From NCBI RefSeq assembly GCF_017745215.1, contig NZ_JAGHZV010000005.1, forward strand, positions 62,001 through 126,000: 64,000 nucleotides of DNA, written 5' to 3'. Below the pieces are notes generated by a model, which was given only the letters and a program-made list of their open reading frames with translations, did not search any database and was not told the origin of the DNA. Below are positions 1 to 9,766 of the stretch, in pieces. Each line of letters opens with the position of its first letter. The first letter of the stretch is position 1. The position numbers and the translations under genes were made by a program. The DNA comes from Sphingomonas sp. (GTDB taxonomy: Bacteria; Pseudomonadota; Alphaproteobacteria; Sphingomonadales; Sphingomonadaceae).

Positions 1-13
1 AAGGAGTTCCGCC

Positions 14-193
14 ATGCCCGTCGAACCGCCCGTCCAGCCCACCGTTCCGCCACCCGACATGCCGCCGGTGCCCGGTCCCGGCACGCCCGAGCCCGCGCCG
101 CCTGAAGTCCAGCCGCCGGTCCCCGACATCGACGTGCCGGCGCCCCAGCCCGCGGGCGACCCGGGAATCGCGCCGGGCCAGCCGATCGGCTAG
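14..193 (+). CDS. small proline-rich hypothetical protein (59 aa)
   Basis: A short frame opens with ATG eight bases after a strong AAGGAG ribosome-binding site at 1-6 and closes with TAG at 191. About a third of the 59 residues are proline, mixed with valine, glutamate and glycine (P-P, P-E-P, P-V-P runs). There is no signal peptide, membrane segment or cysteine, so it is probably disordered. The upstream gene, if there is an operon, lies outside the window. The strong ribosome-binding site is the main reason to believe it; the GC-rich composition could produce a proline-rich frame by chance. Confidence 0.5.
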   Translation: MPVEPPVQPTVPPPDMPPVPGPGTPEPAPPEVQPPVPDIDVPAPQPAGDPGIAPGQPIG

Positions 194-203
194 CCCCTCC
201 GCC

Positions 204-917
204 TCAGTTGCGCGCGGCTGCGGCGGCCAGGGCTCCGTCGACGTCGAGCAGCGTCTCGCGCGCGATCTCGGCCGGGTGGGGAATGCGATTCCCCTCCGCC
301 GCCTCGCGCGCGACCAGCGCCGTGAAGGTGCGCCACGCCGCGGCTTCGCTGTCTCGCGCGCCCTTTTCGGCGAGCATGTCGTAATTGGCGTCCGAGACGG
401 CGCGGGCGAGGCTGCCGAGCGTCTTCCAGTCGCCGGCGAACTCGCCCGGATCGAACCAGCCGACCGCGAGGCACGCCGCGCCCACCCCCAGCCCGGTCCA
501 CCACGACCCGTCCCAGAAGGCCCAGGCACCGAGAGCGCCCAGCGCGACGACGGCGATCAGCGTGAACGCCGACATCGGCGGGCGCGGCACGGCGAGGCCG
601 GTCTCGCGCTCGAGGATCGCGCGTACCTCGCGAGGCCAGGGCAGCTCCTGGTCGGCAAGCGGAGTCGCGGGGCGCGGATCGGTCTCGCGCCACAACGGGG
701 CGAGCGCGCGGCGGAGCGCGTTGAAGGTCATCACCATCCCCTCGCGCTCGCCTTCGCCCGAGGAGGGCCGCAGCCGCATCAGCTCGTCGAACAGATCGCC
801 GACGGTGCGGACGTGGCGGAGATCGCGGGGGAATCGGACGCCGAACGACTTCTCGAGCTCGGGCATCAGGCCCAGGCTGAAATCATCGCCATCGATGAGC
901 ACCGAATCGAGCGGCAT
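204..917 (-). CDS. membrane protein with acyl-carrier-like N-terminal domain (237 aa)
   Basis: Function unknown. Residues 5-50 resemble an acyl carrier protein or DUF1493-type fold: an acidic start, a helix ending L-E-K-S-F-G, then V-R-T-V-G-D-L-F-D-E-L, which matches the T-V-G-D-x-x-D-x-I end of carrier proteins. The phosphopantetheine serine is not in its expected place (the aligned residues are D-D-F-S), so it may not carry an acyl group. Residues 116-134 and 139-155 form two membrane segments separated by a short W-rich turn, followed by a soluble tail. It is the last gene of a minus-strand run gatB, hypothetical, cyclophilin, this gene. The family assignment is inference from the pattern. 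Confidence 0.6.
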   Translation of the reverse strand: MPLDSVLIDGDDFSLGLMPELEKSFGVRFPRDLRHVRTVGDLFDELMRLRPSSGEGEREGMVMTFNALRRALAPLWRETDPRPATPLADQELPWPREVRAILERETGLAVPRPPMSAFTLIAVVALGALGAWAFWDGSWWTGLGVGAACLAVGWFDPGEFAGDWKTLGSLARAVSDANYDMLAEKGARDSEAAAWRTFTALVAREAAEGNRIPHPAEIARETLLDVDGALAAAAARN

Positions 918-975
918 GCCATCGGGCTAGCACAGCCCCAGGCCCTGCCGGAAGCGCAACCCGCGCCGCAACCCC

Positions 976-1596
976 TCAGGGCGCCACGCGCCGCGCGGTC
1001 AGAATCTTCACGGGCGCGACCGGGATCTCGCCCTTGAACGAACCCATGATCATCGCATCGGGCGACCGCGGCGCGTCGAAGATCCTGAGCACGACGTCCT
1101 GCCCCTCGACCACGCGCGCGAAGGCGGCATAGCCGAGGTTGTCGCCTGGCTTCGACGGATCGGCGTCGAACGAGGGCTGGTCGCCGACCATGATGGTGAA
1201 CTCGCCCTGCGCGGTGCCGGGCGCGAGCCGCGGCATCGAGAGGGTGAAGTCGAGGTGCTTGATCCCCGTGAGCGTGGTCGGCTCGTGCCTGATCCTGGGC
1301 AGCACCTTCTTGGGGGCGTTCTGCACCCCGAACTGGACGAAGCCGAAGTGATCGGCGACCTTCACCACGCGGTAGAAGGTGATGCCGTCGAGCCGGCGCT
1401 GGTCGACGTACTTCAGGAAATTGGCCGCGGTGACCGGCGCCTTGTCGGCATAGACCTCGACGACGATCCGCCCGGCGGCGGTCTCCAGCGCCACGCGCGG
1501 GTTGGCGGCGGGAGCAGACGCGGGCGCAGGCACGGTCTGGGCGAAGGCGGGGAAGGCGAGGAGCGCCGCCAGCAACACGAGAATCGTCCGGATCAT
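976..1596 (-). CDS. periplasmic cyclophilin-type peptidyl-prolyl cis-trans isomerase
   Basis: Catalyses cis-trans isomerisation of X-Pro bonds in exported proteins. The N-terminus is a signal peptide (M-I-R-T-I-L-V-L-L-A-A then A-F-A-Q, cleavage near residue 22). The cyclophilin core follows: V-A-L-E-T-A-A-G-R-I-V-V-E-V-Y, K-A-P-V-T-A-A-N-F and D-G-I-T-F-Y-R-V-V, then G-E-F-T-I-M-V-G-D-Q-P-S-F-D in the substrate-binding half. The usual F-A-R-V-V-E-G-Q-D-V-V motif is intact. Length (206 aa) is normal. I prefer ATG at 1596 to GTG at 1602 because the GGAGGG ribosome-binding site touches the GTG but sits six bases from the ATG. Confidence 0.88.
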   Translation of the reverse strand: MIRTILVLLAALLAFPAFAQTVPAPASAPAANPRVALETAAGRIVVEVYADKAPVTAANFLKYVDQRRLDGITFYRVVKVADHFGFVQFGVQNAPKKVLPRIRHEPTTLTGIKHLDFTLSMPRLAPGTAQGEFTIMVGDQPSFDADPSKPGDNLGYAAFARVVEGQDVVLRIFDAPRSPDAMIMGSFKGEIPVAPVKILTARRVAP

Positions 1597-1657
1597 TGCC
1601 ACCCCTCCGCCAGTTTCGCCGCGATCCTAGCCCGCGCAATCGCGCGGGCAAGCGGGG

Positions 1658-2245
1658 TCAGCTCGCTGAAGGTGCCCGGCAACCATAGGCCTCGGCATAG
1701 GGCTTGCCCCAGCAGCCGAGCAGCCCGTCGAGCACGTCGAGGTTGAGCGGCCATTGGACCCGCCACGGCGTGCCGTCCGGCAGCAGGATCGGCTTGCCGT
1801 CGGGGCCGCGCGCTTCTTCCTGGAAGTCGGCCGGTCGCGGCACGGCGGCGAGCTTGGCGCGTACCGCCTCCAGTCCGGCGCGGTCGCCGCGGACGAAGGC
1901 GATGCTGCCGTCGACATAGAGGTTCCAGGCACGATCATAGCCGTTCGTCCCGGGCTTGCGCGATTTCTCGAACAGCGGCGCAGCGGCGGCATAGTCGCCG
2001 GCATCGGCGCGGAGCTGGCCCTCGTGCCAATAGAGGATGCCGTCCTCGGCCTTGTGCGCCACGCGCCAGTCGCGGACGAGGTCCGCAGCCTCGCGGTCGC
2101 AGCCCTTCGCCGCGAGCGCGCGCCAGCCGCCGGTCAGGTCCTGGTCGAAGCTCCGCTGGTCCATCGCGATCAGGTGCTCGCGGTCGTAGCGGCAGTCGAC
2201 GGCCTGGGGTGCCGAAACAAGGAGCAGCGAAGCGAAGACCATCAT
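1658..2245 (-). CDS. exported hypothetical protein, TPR-like (195 aa)
   Basis: Unknown function. A short hydrophobic leader (M-M-V-F-A-S-L-L-L-V-S-A) ends before a Cys-containing mature start, so it is probably exported to the periplasm. The middle part (G-D-Y-A-A-A-A-P-L-F-E-K-S) reads like one TPR helix pair. There are cysteines in both the N-terminal and C-terminal parts that could form disulfides. A very strong GGGGGAGGAA ribosome-binding site precedes the ATG-ATG start at 2245. It lies 25 bases downstream of gatB on the same strand and is probably co-transcribed with it. Confidence 0.75.
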   Translation of the reverse strand: MMVFASLLLVSAPQAVDCRYDREHLIAMDQRSFDQDLTGGWRALAAKGCDREAADLVRDWRVAHKAEDGILYWHEGQLRADAGDYAAAAPLFEKSRKPGTNGYDRAWNLYVDGSIAFVRGDRAGLEAVRAKLAAVPRPADFQEEARGPDGKPILLPDGTPWRVQWPLNLDVLDGLLGCWGKPYAEAYGCRAPSAS

Positions 2246-2270
2246 CGGTTCCTCCCCCGCCCCGCCGCGC

Positions 2271-3779
2271 TCAGCCCAGCGCCTTCTTGAGCAGCTCGTT
2301 GACCACCGCCGGATTGGCCTTGCCCTGCATCGCCTTCATCGTCTGGCCGACGAAGAAGCCGAACAGCGCTTCCTTGCCGCCGCGATACTGTTCCAGCTGG
2401 CCGGGATTCTTGGCGAGCACCTCGGCGATCACTGCTTCGATCGCGCCGGTGTCGCTGGTCTGCTTGAGCCCGCGCTCCTCGACGATCCTGCCGGGCGCGT
2501 CGCCGGTCTCGAGCATGATCTCGAACACCTGCTTGCCGAGCGTGCCCGAGATCGTCCCATCCGCCACCAGCGCGAGCAGCTCGGCGCCCTGCTCGGGGCT
2601 TACCGGGCTGGCGTCGAGGTCCTTGTCGAGCCGGTTCAGCGCGCCGAACAGGTCCGAGAGCAGCCAGTTGGCCGCGGCGCGCGCGACTTCGTTCTCGCCC
2701 TTCTTCTGCACCCGCGCGCCCTCGGCGACGAGCGCTTCGAACCAGCGCGCGGTGTCGGCATCGGCGATGAGCGTCGCGGCGTTGTAGGCGCTCAGCCCCA
2801 GCTCGCCTTCGTAGCGGCGGCGCTTGGCATCGGGCAGCTCGGGCAGGCTCGCCTCGCATTCGGCGAGGAACGCCTCGTCGAGCTGGAGCGGCAGCAGGTC
2901 GGGATCGGGGAAATAGCGATAGTCCTGTGCGTCTTCCTTCGAGCGCATCGGGCGCGTCTCGCCGCGATCGGGATCGAACAGCCGGGTTTCCTGGACGATC
3001 CTGCCGCCGGCCTCGAGCACTTCGACCTGGCGCCGCGCCTCGGTCTCGACGGTCTGCATCACGAAGCGGACCGAGTTGACGTTCTTGGTCTCGGTGCGCG
3101 TGCCGAACTCGGCGCCCGGGCGGCGGACGCTGACGTTCACGTCGGCGCGCATCGAGCCCTGGTCCATGTTGCCGTCGCACGAGCCGACGTAGCGCAGGAT
3201 CGAGCGCAGCTTGGCGAGATAGGCGCCGGCTTCCTGCGGCGAGCGCATGTCGGGCTTGGACACGATCTCCATCAGCGCGACGCCCGCGCGGTTCAAGTCG
3301 ACATAGCTACGCGTCGGATGCTGGTCGTGCATCAGCTTGCCGGCGTCCTGCTCGACGTGGATGCGCTCGATGCCGATCGTCTTGACCTCGGCCTCGGGGT
3401 CCTTCTCGTCGAGGCTGATCTCGAGCGTCCCCTCGCCCACCAGCGGGTGGTAGAGCTGGCTGATCTGATAGCCCTGCGGCAGATCGGCGTAGAAGTAGTT
3501 CTTGCGGTCGAAGCGCGACCATTTGTTGATCACCGCACCCAGCGCCATGCCGGTGCGCACCGCCTGGCGGATGCACTCGCGGTTGGGCACGGGCAGCATG
3601 CCGGGCATCGCCGCATCGATCAGCGAGACCTGGCTGTTGGGCTCGGCGCCGAACGCCGTCGCGGCGCCCGAGAAGAGCTTGGCGTTGGAGGTGACCTGGG
3701 CATGGACCTCGAGGCCGACCACGACTTCCCATTCGCCGGTGTCGCCGTGGATGCGGTAGCTGGACATGGATTCGCTCAT
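2271..3779 (-). CDS. gatB: Asp-tRNA(Asn)/Glu-tRNA(Gln) amidotransferase subunit B
   Basis: The tRNA-binding and kinase-like subunit of GatCAB, which turns misacylated Glu-tRNA(Gln) and Asp-tRNA(Asn) into Gln-tRNA and Asn-tRNA using ammonia from GatA. Signature segments are clear: [12 protein letters not shown] near the start, [20 protein letters not shown], and [13 protein letters not shown]. The C-terminal YqeY-like tail ends [10 protein letters not shown]. Start chosen at ATG 3779 (502 aa); ATG 3767 is also possible, and an upstream in-frame extension has no similarity to the family. gatC and gatA are 2.3 kb away beyond two inserted acyltransferases, so the operon is split here. Confidence 0.97.
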   Translation of the reverse strand: MSESMSSYRIHGDTGEWEVVVGLEVHAQVTSNAKLFSGAATAFGAEPNSQVSLIDAAMPGMLPVPNRECIRQAVRTGMALGAVINKWSRFDRKNYFYADLPQGYQISQLYHPLVGEGTLEISLDEKDPEAEVKTIGIERIHVEQDAGKLMHDQHPTRSYVDLNRAGVALMEIVSKPDMRSPQEAGAYLAKLRSILRYVGSCDGNMDQGSMRADVNVSVRRPGAEFGTRTETKNVNSVRFVMQTVETEARRQVEVLEAGGRIVQETRLFDPDRGETRPMRSKEDAQDYRYFPDPDLLPLQLDEAFLAECEASLPELPDAKRRRYEGELGLSAYNAATLIADADTARWFEALVAEGARVQKKGENEVARAAANWLLSDLFGALNRLDKDLDASPVSPEQGAELLALVADGTISGTLGKQVFEIMLETGDAPGRIVEERGLKQTSDTGAIEAVIAEVLAKNPGQLEQYRGGKEALFGFFVGQTMKAMQGKANPAVVNELLKKALG

Positions 3780-3859
3780 CCCGCGGCGCCTAGCACCTTG
3801 TGAAGCCCACGACACCCCCCAAGGCGCTTTCTTAACCTGCACCGAGGCAGGAGACGTGC

Positions 3860-4912
3860 ATGGCGCCCCCCACGGATTCGGACAGGCTCGGGACCTTCGA
3901 CGGCATGCGCGGGCTCGCCGCGCTGCTGGTCGCGCTCTATCATTTCCAGCAGCATCGCGGCATCGCGACCATCCCCGGCTACCTCGCGGTCGACCTGTTC
4001 TTCGTGCTCAGCGGCTTCGTGATCGCGGCGCGCTACGGGCCCTTGCTCGCGGACGGGATGACGCTCGCCGACTTCTGGCGCAGCCGGCTGGTGCGCCTCT
4101 ATCCGCTCTATCTCGCCGGGCTCGCGCTGGGCATCGTCGCGCAGGCAAGCATCGCCTGGCGCGGCGAGGCCGGCGCGCTGAGCCCTGCCGGCGGAGTCGC
4201 GGCGCTGGGCTTCGGGCTGGTGCTGCTGCCCGACCCCTTCCACAAGACGCTGTTCCCGCTCAACGGCACCGCCTGGTCGCTGTTCTTCGAGCTGCTGGTC
4301 AACCTCGTCTTCGCGACCACGCTCCACCGGCTCGGCAGCCGCTGGCTGGTCGCGATCGCCGCTACCGCCGCGCTCATCCTCGCGATGACCGTCCACCCGC
4401 CGGACTGTTTCAACATCGGCTGGGATTGGAAGAGCTTCCCCGGCGGGCTGATGCGCGCGACCGGCGCGTTCGCGGCGGGCATGCTCGTCTTCCGCTGGGC
4501 CTCGACGGCGCGGCGCCCGGAGACGACTGCTGCGGTGCTGCCGTTGCTGGCGATGGCGGCACCGATCCTGCTCCTGCCGCACCGTGCCGACTGGCAACTG
4601 CTCGTGGTGGTGCTGCTCTTCCCGGTGCTGGTCGCCTGGGCCGCGCGAGTCGAGCCGCCCGCCCGGCTCCGCGGCGCCTTCCTGCGCGCCGGCGACCTCT
4701 CCTATGCGATCTACGCGATCAACCTGCCGCTGCTCGAAGCCTTCCGCCCGCTGATCCGTGCGGTGCCGGCCTGGCTGGGCGGCGCGATGTACCTCGCGGT
4801 GCTGGTCGGTCTCGCCCATCTGCTGACGCGCTGGTTCGACGGGCCGGTCCGCGCGACGCTCGACGCGCGGCGGCGCGGCCGGCCGCTCGCGGCTGCCGGC
4901 AACCCGGCCTGA
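3860..4912 (+). CDS. acyltransferase family 3 (OafA/YrhL-like) membrane protein
   Basis: Integral membrane O-acyltransferase of the acyltransferase-3 family, which acetylates or otherwise acylates envelope sugars. It starts [18 protein letters not shown] with the invariant catalytic histidine, then [15 protein letters not shown]. About ten hydrophobic helices follow (350 aa, normal length). ATG at 3860 has an AGGAGA ribosome-binding site. A second paralogue follows 49 bases downstream. Both are transcribed away from gatB. The acceptor sugar cannot be read from the sequence. Confidence 0.9.
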   Translation: MAPPTDSDRLGTFDGMRGLAALLVALYHFQQHRGIATIPGYLAVDLFFVLSGFVIAARYGPLLADGMTLADFWRSRLVRLYPLYLAGLALGIVAQASIAWRGEAGALSPAGGVAALGFGLVLLPDPFHKTLFPLNGTAWSLFFELLVNLVFATTLHRLGSRWLVAIAATAALILAMTVHPPDCFNIGWDWKSFPGGLMRATGAFAAGMLVFRWASTARRPETTAAVLPLLAMAAPILLLPHRADWQLLVVVLLFPVLVAWAARVEPPARLRGAFLRAGDLSYAIYAINLPLLEAFRPLIRAVPAWLGGAMYLAVLVGLAHLLTRWFDGPVRATLDARRRGRPLAAAGNPA

Positions 4913-4961
4913 GATCCAAGGAATCGTTGCGGCGGCAAGCCGCGGCAATTATCGCGAAGCC

Positions 4962-6071
4962 ATGACCGATCGAGTGACGGCGGCGAGCCCGGAGAGGGCC
5001 GCGCGCGAAGACTTCCCCGCACTCGACGCCCTGCGCGGAATCGCGGCGATGGCGGTGCTGGCCTATCATCTGGCCATGCCGGCGCCGTTCCGTTTCGCGA
5101 ACGGCTATCTCGCCGTCGACCTGTTCTTCCTGCTGAGCGGGTTCGTGATCGCGCACGCCTATGGCGCGCGGCTGACGACAGGCGACATGGGGTTCGTCAC
5201 CTTCCTCAAGGTGCGCTTCATCCGGCTCTGGCCGCTCTATGCGATCGCGACGGTGGCGAGTTCCGCAGTCTCGCTGGCCGCGGCCGTGGTGCATGACGGC
5301 GCCGCCTCGAGCGCGACCGGCCTGGTCCTGATCCGCTTCGCCGAAGGGCTGTTCTTCCTGCCCGACCTGTTCAGCAACGGCGCCCAGCTCTATCCATTCG
5401 TGACCGTCGCCTGGTCGCTGTTCTACGAGATCGTGGCCAATCTCCTCTATGCCGCACGCCCGGCCTGGTGGCGGCCGGCCCGGCTGTGGCCGCTGATCGT
5501 CGCCAGCTTTGCCGGCGCCTTCGCTTATGCCCTGATCACGGGCAGCTGGCCGGCCGGCTGGCTGGCAAGCGAAGCGCTCGGCGCGATCGTCCGGACGCTG
5601 GCCTCCTTCTTCACCGGGGTGCTGATGCACCGGTTCCGCGGCGAGATCGTGCGGCGGCTGCCGCGCGTGCATCCGTGGATCCTGCTCCTCGTCCTGATCG
5701 CGGCGCTCGGCGCGCCGATCGAGCATCCGGTCTATTCGCTGGCGTTCTGCGCCCTGGTCTCGCCGCTGCTCGTCGCGTTCGGCATCGGGGCGCAACGCTC
5801 CCGGCACGACGATATCCACCGGTGGCTGGGACTGATGAGCTACCCGATCTACATCCTCCAGAATCCGGCAGGGATGGTGGGTGCTTCGATCACGCATTTC
5901 ACCGCGATCGCGCCGCGGATCATCAATCCGATCCTGATGGGCGCGCTGATCGTCGCCTCGCCGCTGATCGTGCGCTGGGTCGACGTCCCGATCCGCCAAT
6001 GGCTGAGCCGCAAGCTGCTTGCCCGGCCCAGGCGCGAAGCGACCGCCCTCAACGAGGAAGCGGCGCCCTAG
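4962..6071 (+). CDS. acyltransferase family 3 (OafA/YrhL-like) membrane protein, second copy
   Basis: Tandem paralogue of the preceding gene, with the same family 3 signature: A-L-D-A-L-R-G-I-A-A-M-A-V-L-A-Y-H-L and [15 protein letters not shown]. It has about ten membrane helices in 369 aa. The two copies share the N-terminal motifs but diverge strongly after about residue 60, so the duplication is old or the genes were recruited separately. It ends 7 bases before the convergent gatA stop. Probably O-acylates a polysaccharide or lipid-linked sugar. Confidence 0.88.
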   Translation: MTDRVTAASPERAAREDFPALDALRGIAAMAVLAYHLAMPAPFRFANGYLAVDLFFLLSGFVIAHAYGARLTTGDMGFVTFLKVRFIRLWPLYAIATVASSAVSLAAAVVHDGAASSATGLVLIRFAEGLFFLPDLFSNGAQLYPFVTVAWSLFYEIVANLLYAARPAWWRPARLWPLIVASFAGAFAYALITGSWPAGWLASEALGAIVRTLASFFTGVLMHRFRGEIVRRLPRVHPWILLLVLIAALGAPIEHPVYSLAFCALVSPLLVAFGIGAQRSRHDDIHRWLGLMSYPIYILQNPAGMVGASITHFTAIAPRIINPILMGALIVASPLIVRWVDVPIRQWLSRKLLARPRREATALNEEAAP

Positions 6072-6078
6072 CCGCCGC

Positions 6079-7563
6079 TCACCACCAGGCCTCGGGCCGC
6101 GCCTTGAAGCCGGCGCGCTCCTCGATCGCGAGGCCGGCGTTCAGCACCGACTGCTCGTCGAGCGGCTTGCCGATGATCTGCAGCCCCAGCGGCAGCCCCC
6201 CCGAATCGAGCCCGCCGGGCACGCTCATCGCCGGCACGCCGGCCAGGCTGGCGGGCACGGTGAAGACGTCGTTCAAGTACATCGCGATCGGATCGGCCTG
6301 CTTCTCACCCAGGGCGAAGGCCGCGCTCGGCGCGGTCGGCGTGAGCAGCAGGTCGCACTGTGCCCAGGCATTGTCGAAGTCCTGCGCGATCAGCGTGCGG
6401 ACCTTCTGCGCCTTGGTGAAGTACGCATCATAGAAGCCGGCCGAGAGCACATAGGTGCCGATCAGGATGCGGCGCTGCACCTCGGGGCCGAAGCCCGCCG
6501 CGCGGGTGGCGGCGTACATGTCCTGGAGGTTCTGGCCCTCGGCCAGCTCGCGCAGGCCATAGCGCACGCCGTCGTAGCGCGCGAGGTTCGACGATGCTTC
6601 GGCGGGGGCGATGATGTAATAGGTCGGCAGCGCGTATTTCGTGTGCGGCAGCGAGACCTCGACGATCTCGGCACCGGCGTCGCGGAGGAAATCGATGCCC
6701 TGATCCCAGAGCGCGTCGATCTCGCGCGGCACGGTGTCGAGGCGATATTCCCTGGGGATGCCGACCTTCTTGCCGCGCAGGTCGGCCGAAAGATTGGCTT
6801 CCCACTTGGGCACGGCGAGGTCGAGCGAGGTCGAATCCTTGGAATCGAAGCCGCTCATTGCCTCGAGCAGGATCGCGCAGTCCCTGACGTCGCGCGCCAT
6901 CGGCCCGGCCTGGTCGAGCGACGAGGCGAAGCTGACGATGCCCCAGCGCGAGCAGCGGCCGTAGGTCGGCTTGATGCCGCTGATGCCGGTGAACGCCGCG
7001 GGCTGGCGGATCGAGCCGCCGGTGTCGGTACCGGTCGCCGCGGGCACGAGCCGGGCCGCGATCGCCGAGGAGCTGCCGCCCGACGAGCCGCCCGGCGCGA
7101 GCGGGGCGTTCCCGCCGTCCTTGCGCCGCCAGGGCGAGATGACGTTGCCGAAGTAGGACGTCTCGTTCGACGAGCCCATCGCAAACTGGTCGAGGTTGAG
7201 CTTGCCGAGCATGCCTGCGCCGGCCTCGAACAACTTGTTCGAGACGGTGGACTCATAGACCGGCTTGAAGCCCTCGAGGATGTGGCTCGCGGCGGTGGTC
7301 TGCACGCCTTTGGTGCAGAACAGGTCCTTCATGCCGATCGGCACGCCGGCGAGCGGCTTGAGCGTCTCGCCCTTCGCCACCGCTTCGTCGGCGGCACGCG
7401 CGGCGGCGAGCGCATGCTCGGGGGTCTCGACGATGAACGCGTTGAGCGCCTTGGCCTGGCTCACCTTGACGATGAATGCATCGGCGACTTCGCGCGCCGA
7501 GAACTCGCCCGTGCGGATGCCGTCGCGCAGCGCGGCGACGCCGAGGTCCGTAACGTCGCTCAT
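6079..7563 (-). CDS. gatA: Asp-tRNA(Asn)/Glu-tRNA(Gln) amidotransferase subunit A
   Basis: Glutaminase subunit of GatCAB; releases ammonia from glutamine and passes it to GatB. It has the amidase-signature catalytic triad: Lys79 in G-M-K-D-L-F-C, cis-Ser160 in P-G-G-S-S-G-G-S, and nucleophile Ser184 in [11 protein letters not shown]. The length of 494 aa is typical. The ATG overlaps the gatC stop by four bases (ATGA), indicating translational coupling. It is probably transcribed with the peroxiredoxin and persulfide-dioxygenase genes upstream. Confidence 0.97.
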   Translation of the reverse strand: MSDVTDLGVAALRDGIRTGEFSAREVADAFIVKVSQAKALNAFIVETPEHALAAARAADEAVAKGETLKPLAGVPIGMKDLFCTKGVQTTAASHILEGFKPVYESTVSNKLFEAGAGMLGKLNLDQFAMGSSNETSYFGNVISPWRRKDGGNAPLAPGGSSGGSSSAIAARLVPAATGTDTGGSIRQPAAFTGISGIKPTYGRCSRWGIVSFASSLDQAGPMARDVRDCAILLEAMSGFDSKDSTSLDLAVPKWEANLSADLRGKKVGIPREYRLDTVPREIDALWDQGIDFLRDAGAEIVEVSLPHTKYALPTYYIIAPAEASSNLARYDGVRYGLRELAEGQNLQDMYAATRAAGFGPEVQRRILIGTYVLSAGFYDAYFTKAQKVRTLIAQDFDNAWAQCDLLLTPTAPSAAFALGEKQADPIAMYLNDVFTVPASLAGVPAMSVPGGLDSGGLPLGLQIIGKPLDEQSVLNAGLAIEERAGFKARPEAWW

Positions 7564-7847
7564 TCGACCACCTTCGGCACGGTGAAGAAGCCGTGCTGCC
7601 CCTCGGGCGCGTTCGACAGGATCGCGTCGCGCTGGTCGCCCTCGGTCACCACGTCGGCGCGCAGGCGCAGCTGGTTGGGGATCACTGCGGTCATCGGCTC
7701 GATCGACGAGGTGTCGACCTCGCCGAGCTGCTCGATCCAGCCGAGAATGTTGTTGAGTTCGGGCGTGAGCCGCTCGGCATCGGCATCGCTGATCGCGATC
7801 CGCGCGAGGCTCGCCACCTTGAGCACGTCGGTCTTGGTTACGGACAT
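7560..7847 (-). CDS. gatC: Asp-tRNA(Asn)/Glu-tRNA(Gln) amidotransferase subunit C
   Basis: Small stabilising subunit of GatCAB that wraps around the GatA-GatB interface. The 95 aa sequence has the family layout: [12 protein letters not shown] at the start, [16 protein letters not shown] in the middle, and [19 protein letters not shown] near the end. I use the ATG at 7847, since the in-frame extension to 7883 is not family-like. It sits 32 bases after the metallo-hydrolase gene and overlaps gatA by four bases. Confidence 0.96.
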   Translation of the reverse strand: MSVTKTDVLKVASLARIAISDADAERLTPELNNILGWIEQLGEVDTSSIEPMTAVIPNQLRLRADVVTEGDQRDAILSNAPEGQHGFFTVPKVVE

Positions 7848-7879
7848 GGCCGCGCGGCTAGCAGCCGCTGGCCCCGGCT

Positions 7880-8911
7880 TCAAGCGGAGACGAGCGGCAG
7901 CCCCGCCTCGCGCCAGGCCTTCATCCCCCCGTCGAGCGCCACCGCACGGCGGAAACCGAGCGTGCGCAGCGTCGCTGCGGCGAGCGTCGAGATCCGGCCG
8001 AACTCGCAGACGGTGAGGATCCGCGCGGTCGGATCGGGGAGCATCTCGTTGACGCGCAGCTCCAATTGCCCGCGCGGCAGATGGGTGGCGCCGGGGATGT
8101 GCCCGGCGTCGAACAGGTCGCGCTCGCGCACGTCGAGCAGGACCAGGCCGAGATTGTTCGATTCGACGCGCGCCGCCAGTTCGTCCATCGACAGGAAGGG
8201 CACCGCCGCCGCGGCTTCGGACAGCAGCTGGGCGACGGTCTTGCCGCCGCTCATGTTGGTGCGCAAAGCCTCGGTGAGGTGCGTCGGCGCAGCGAGGTTG
8301 AGCTCGCGCATCATCGCGACGAACTCGGCCTTGTCGCGCTTCTGCAGGCGCGGGTTCTCCACCGCCTCGATCGCCAGCGTCGAGGAAGTCCGCCCCTTAT
8401 AGTCGTGCGCGGGATAGACGAGCGTCGCCGGGTCCAGCCGGAGCAGCCGGTTGAACAGGCTGTCCCACAGCGCCTCGGGGTCGCCGGTGGGGAGGTCGGT
8501 GCGGCCGGTGCCGCCGATCAGCAGCGTGTCGCCGGTGAACACCCGGTCCTCGCCCACCAGGCACATCGAGTCGCGCGTATGCCCCGGCGTGTGGAGCGCG
8601 CGCAGCTTGAGCCCGCCCAAGTGGAGCATCTCGCCGTCGTCGAGCCGCATCACCGTGTGCGGCGCGGGGCTCAGGCTGTGCGCCACCACCGCCGCGCCGC
8701 TCGCCGCCGCGAGCTCGCGCGCACCCGAGAAGTGATCGGCATGGGTGTGCGTCTCGATCACGTATCGGATGCGGCAGCCCTCGCGCGCCGCGGTGCCGAG
8801 GTAGCGGTCGATCTGCCGCAGCTCGGGGTCGATCACCGCGGCGACGCGCGTCTCGGGGCAGCCGACCAGATAGGACTGGCAGCCGCCCGTCGCGATCTGC
8901 TCGAACAGCAT
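7880..8911 (-). CDS. persulfide dioxygenase-like MBL-fold protein fused to rhodanese domain
   Basis: Likely ETHE1-type sulfur dioxygenase (oxidises glutathione persulfide to sulfite) joined to a sulfurtransferase. The N-terminal domain has the metal motif H-T-H-A-D-H (His55, His57, Asp59, His60), then H-T-P-G-H-T-R-D-S and [13 protein letters not shown]. The C-terminal 110 residues are a rhodanese fold: [18 protein letters not shown], with active-site cysteine in V-C-E-F-G-R-I-S. The start at 8911 shares one base with the stop of the peroxiredoxin gene (TGATG), so translation is probably coupled. Together the two suggest thiol and sulfide stress handling. Confidence 0.88.
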   Translation of the reverse strand: MLFEQIATGGCQSYLVGCPETRVAAVIDPELRQIDRYLGTAAREGCRIRYVIETHTHADHFSGARELAAASGAAVVAHSLSPAPHTVMRLDDGEMLHLGGLKLRALHTPGHTRDSMCLVGEDRVFTGDTLLIGGTGRTDLPTGDPEALWDSLFNRLLRLDPATLVYPAHDYKGRTSSTLAIEAVENPRLQKRDKAEFVAMMRELNLAAPTHLTEALRTNMSGGKTVAQLLSEAAAAVPFLSMDELAARVESNNLGLVLLDVRERDLFDAGHIPGATHLPRGQLELRVNEMLPDPTARILTVCEFGRISTLAAATLRTLGFRRAVALDGGMKAWREAGLPLVSA

Positions 8912-9579
8912 CAGCCGGGTTGCTTGCCAGGCTGCTTGGTCGTCCGGAGATAGGGCTTGTGCGCCACCCAGTCGGCGAACAGCGACCTGGCCTCCTCGTC
9001 GGAGACCGCCGGCACGATGATCACGTCGTCGCCCGAGCGCCAGTTCACCGGCGTCGCGACGCGGTGCTGCGAGGTGAGCTGGAGCGAATCGATCACGCGC
9101 AGGATCTCGTCGAAGTTGCGCCCGGTGGTCATCGGATAGACGAGGACCAGCTTGATCTTCCTGTCGGGCCCGATGACGAAGACGTTGCGCACCGTCGCAT
9201 TGTCCGCCGCGGTGCGGCCCTCCGAGCTGTCGCCGGTCTCGGCGGGCAGCATGCCGTAGAGCTTCGAGACGCTGAGATCGGTGTCGGCGATCATCGGGAA
9301 GTTGGGGGCATGGCCCTGGGTCTCGCGGATGTCGTCGGCCCAGCGCGCATGGTTGTCGGCGGGATCGACCGAGAGGCCGATCACTTTCACGCCGCGCTTG
9401 TCGAACTCGGGCTTCAGCCGCGCGACTTCGCCCAGCTCGGTGGTGCAAACGGGCGTGAAGTCCTTGGGATGCGAGAAGAACAGGCCCCAGCTGTCGCCCA
9501 GCCATTCGTGGAAATGGATCGGCCCTTGAGTCGAATCCTGGGTGAAATCAGGCGCGATATCGTTGATTTTCAAGGTCAT
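8911..9579 (-). CDS. 1-Cys peroxiredoxin (Prx6 class)
   Basis: Reduces hydrogen and organic peroxides. The peroxidatic cysteine is Cys45 in D-F-T-P-V-C-T-T-E-L, and I see no other cysteine in the 222 residues, so it is a 1-Cys enzyme that needs an external thiol. Other family marks: F-S-H-P-K-D-F, D-P-A-D-N-H-A-R-W and Y-P-M-T-T-G-R-N-F-D-E-I-L-R. Start at ATG 9579 with an AGGAG site six to ten bases upstream. It is the first gene of the run Prx, persulfide dioxygenase-rhodanese, gatC, gatA. Confidence 0.93.
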   Translation of the reverse strand: MTLKINDIAPDFTQDSTQGPIHFHEWLGDSWGLFFSHPKDFTPVCTTELGEVARLKPEFDKRGVKVIGLSVDPADNHARWADDIRETQGHAPNFPMIADTDLSVSKLYGMLPAETGDSSEGRTAADNATVRNVFVIGPDRKIKLVLVYPMTTGRNFDEILRVIDSLQLTSQHRVATPVNWRSGDDVIIVPAVSDEEARSLFADWVAHKPYLRTTKQPGKQPG

Positions 9580-9766
9580 GGCGTTGTTCTCCTCACCCCC
9601 TGCAGGCGGCCGGAGCGCGAAGCTGCGCCGCCGCCGGGGCGAGTGCAAGCGAGGATTTTCTTGCCCCTCGCGATGCCCGCGATTGCGCCTTTCGCACGGT
9701 TGATGCACGGGAACGCGATTGCACCGGGGGGTGTTTTATGTTGCATTGCACAATGGAGATGGGTGG

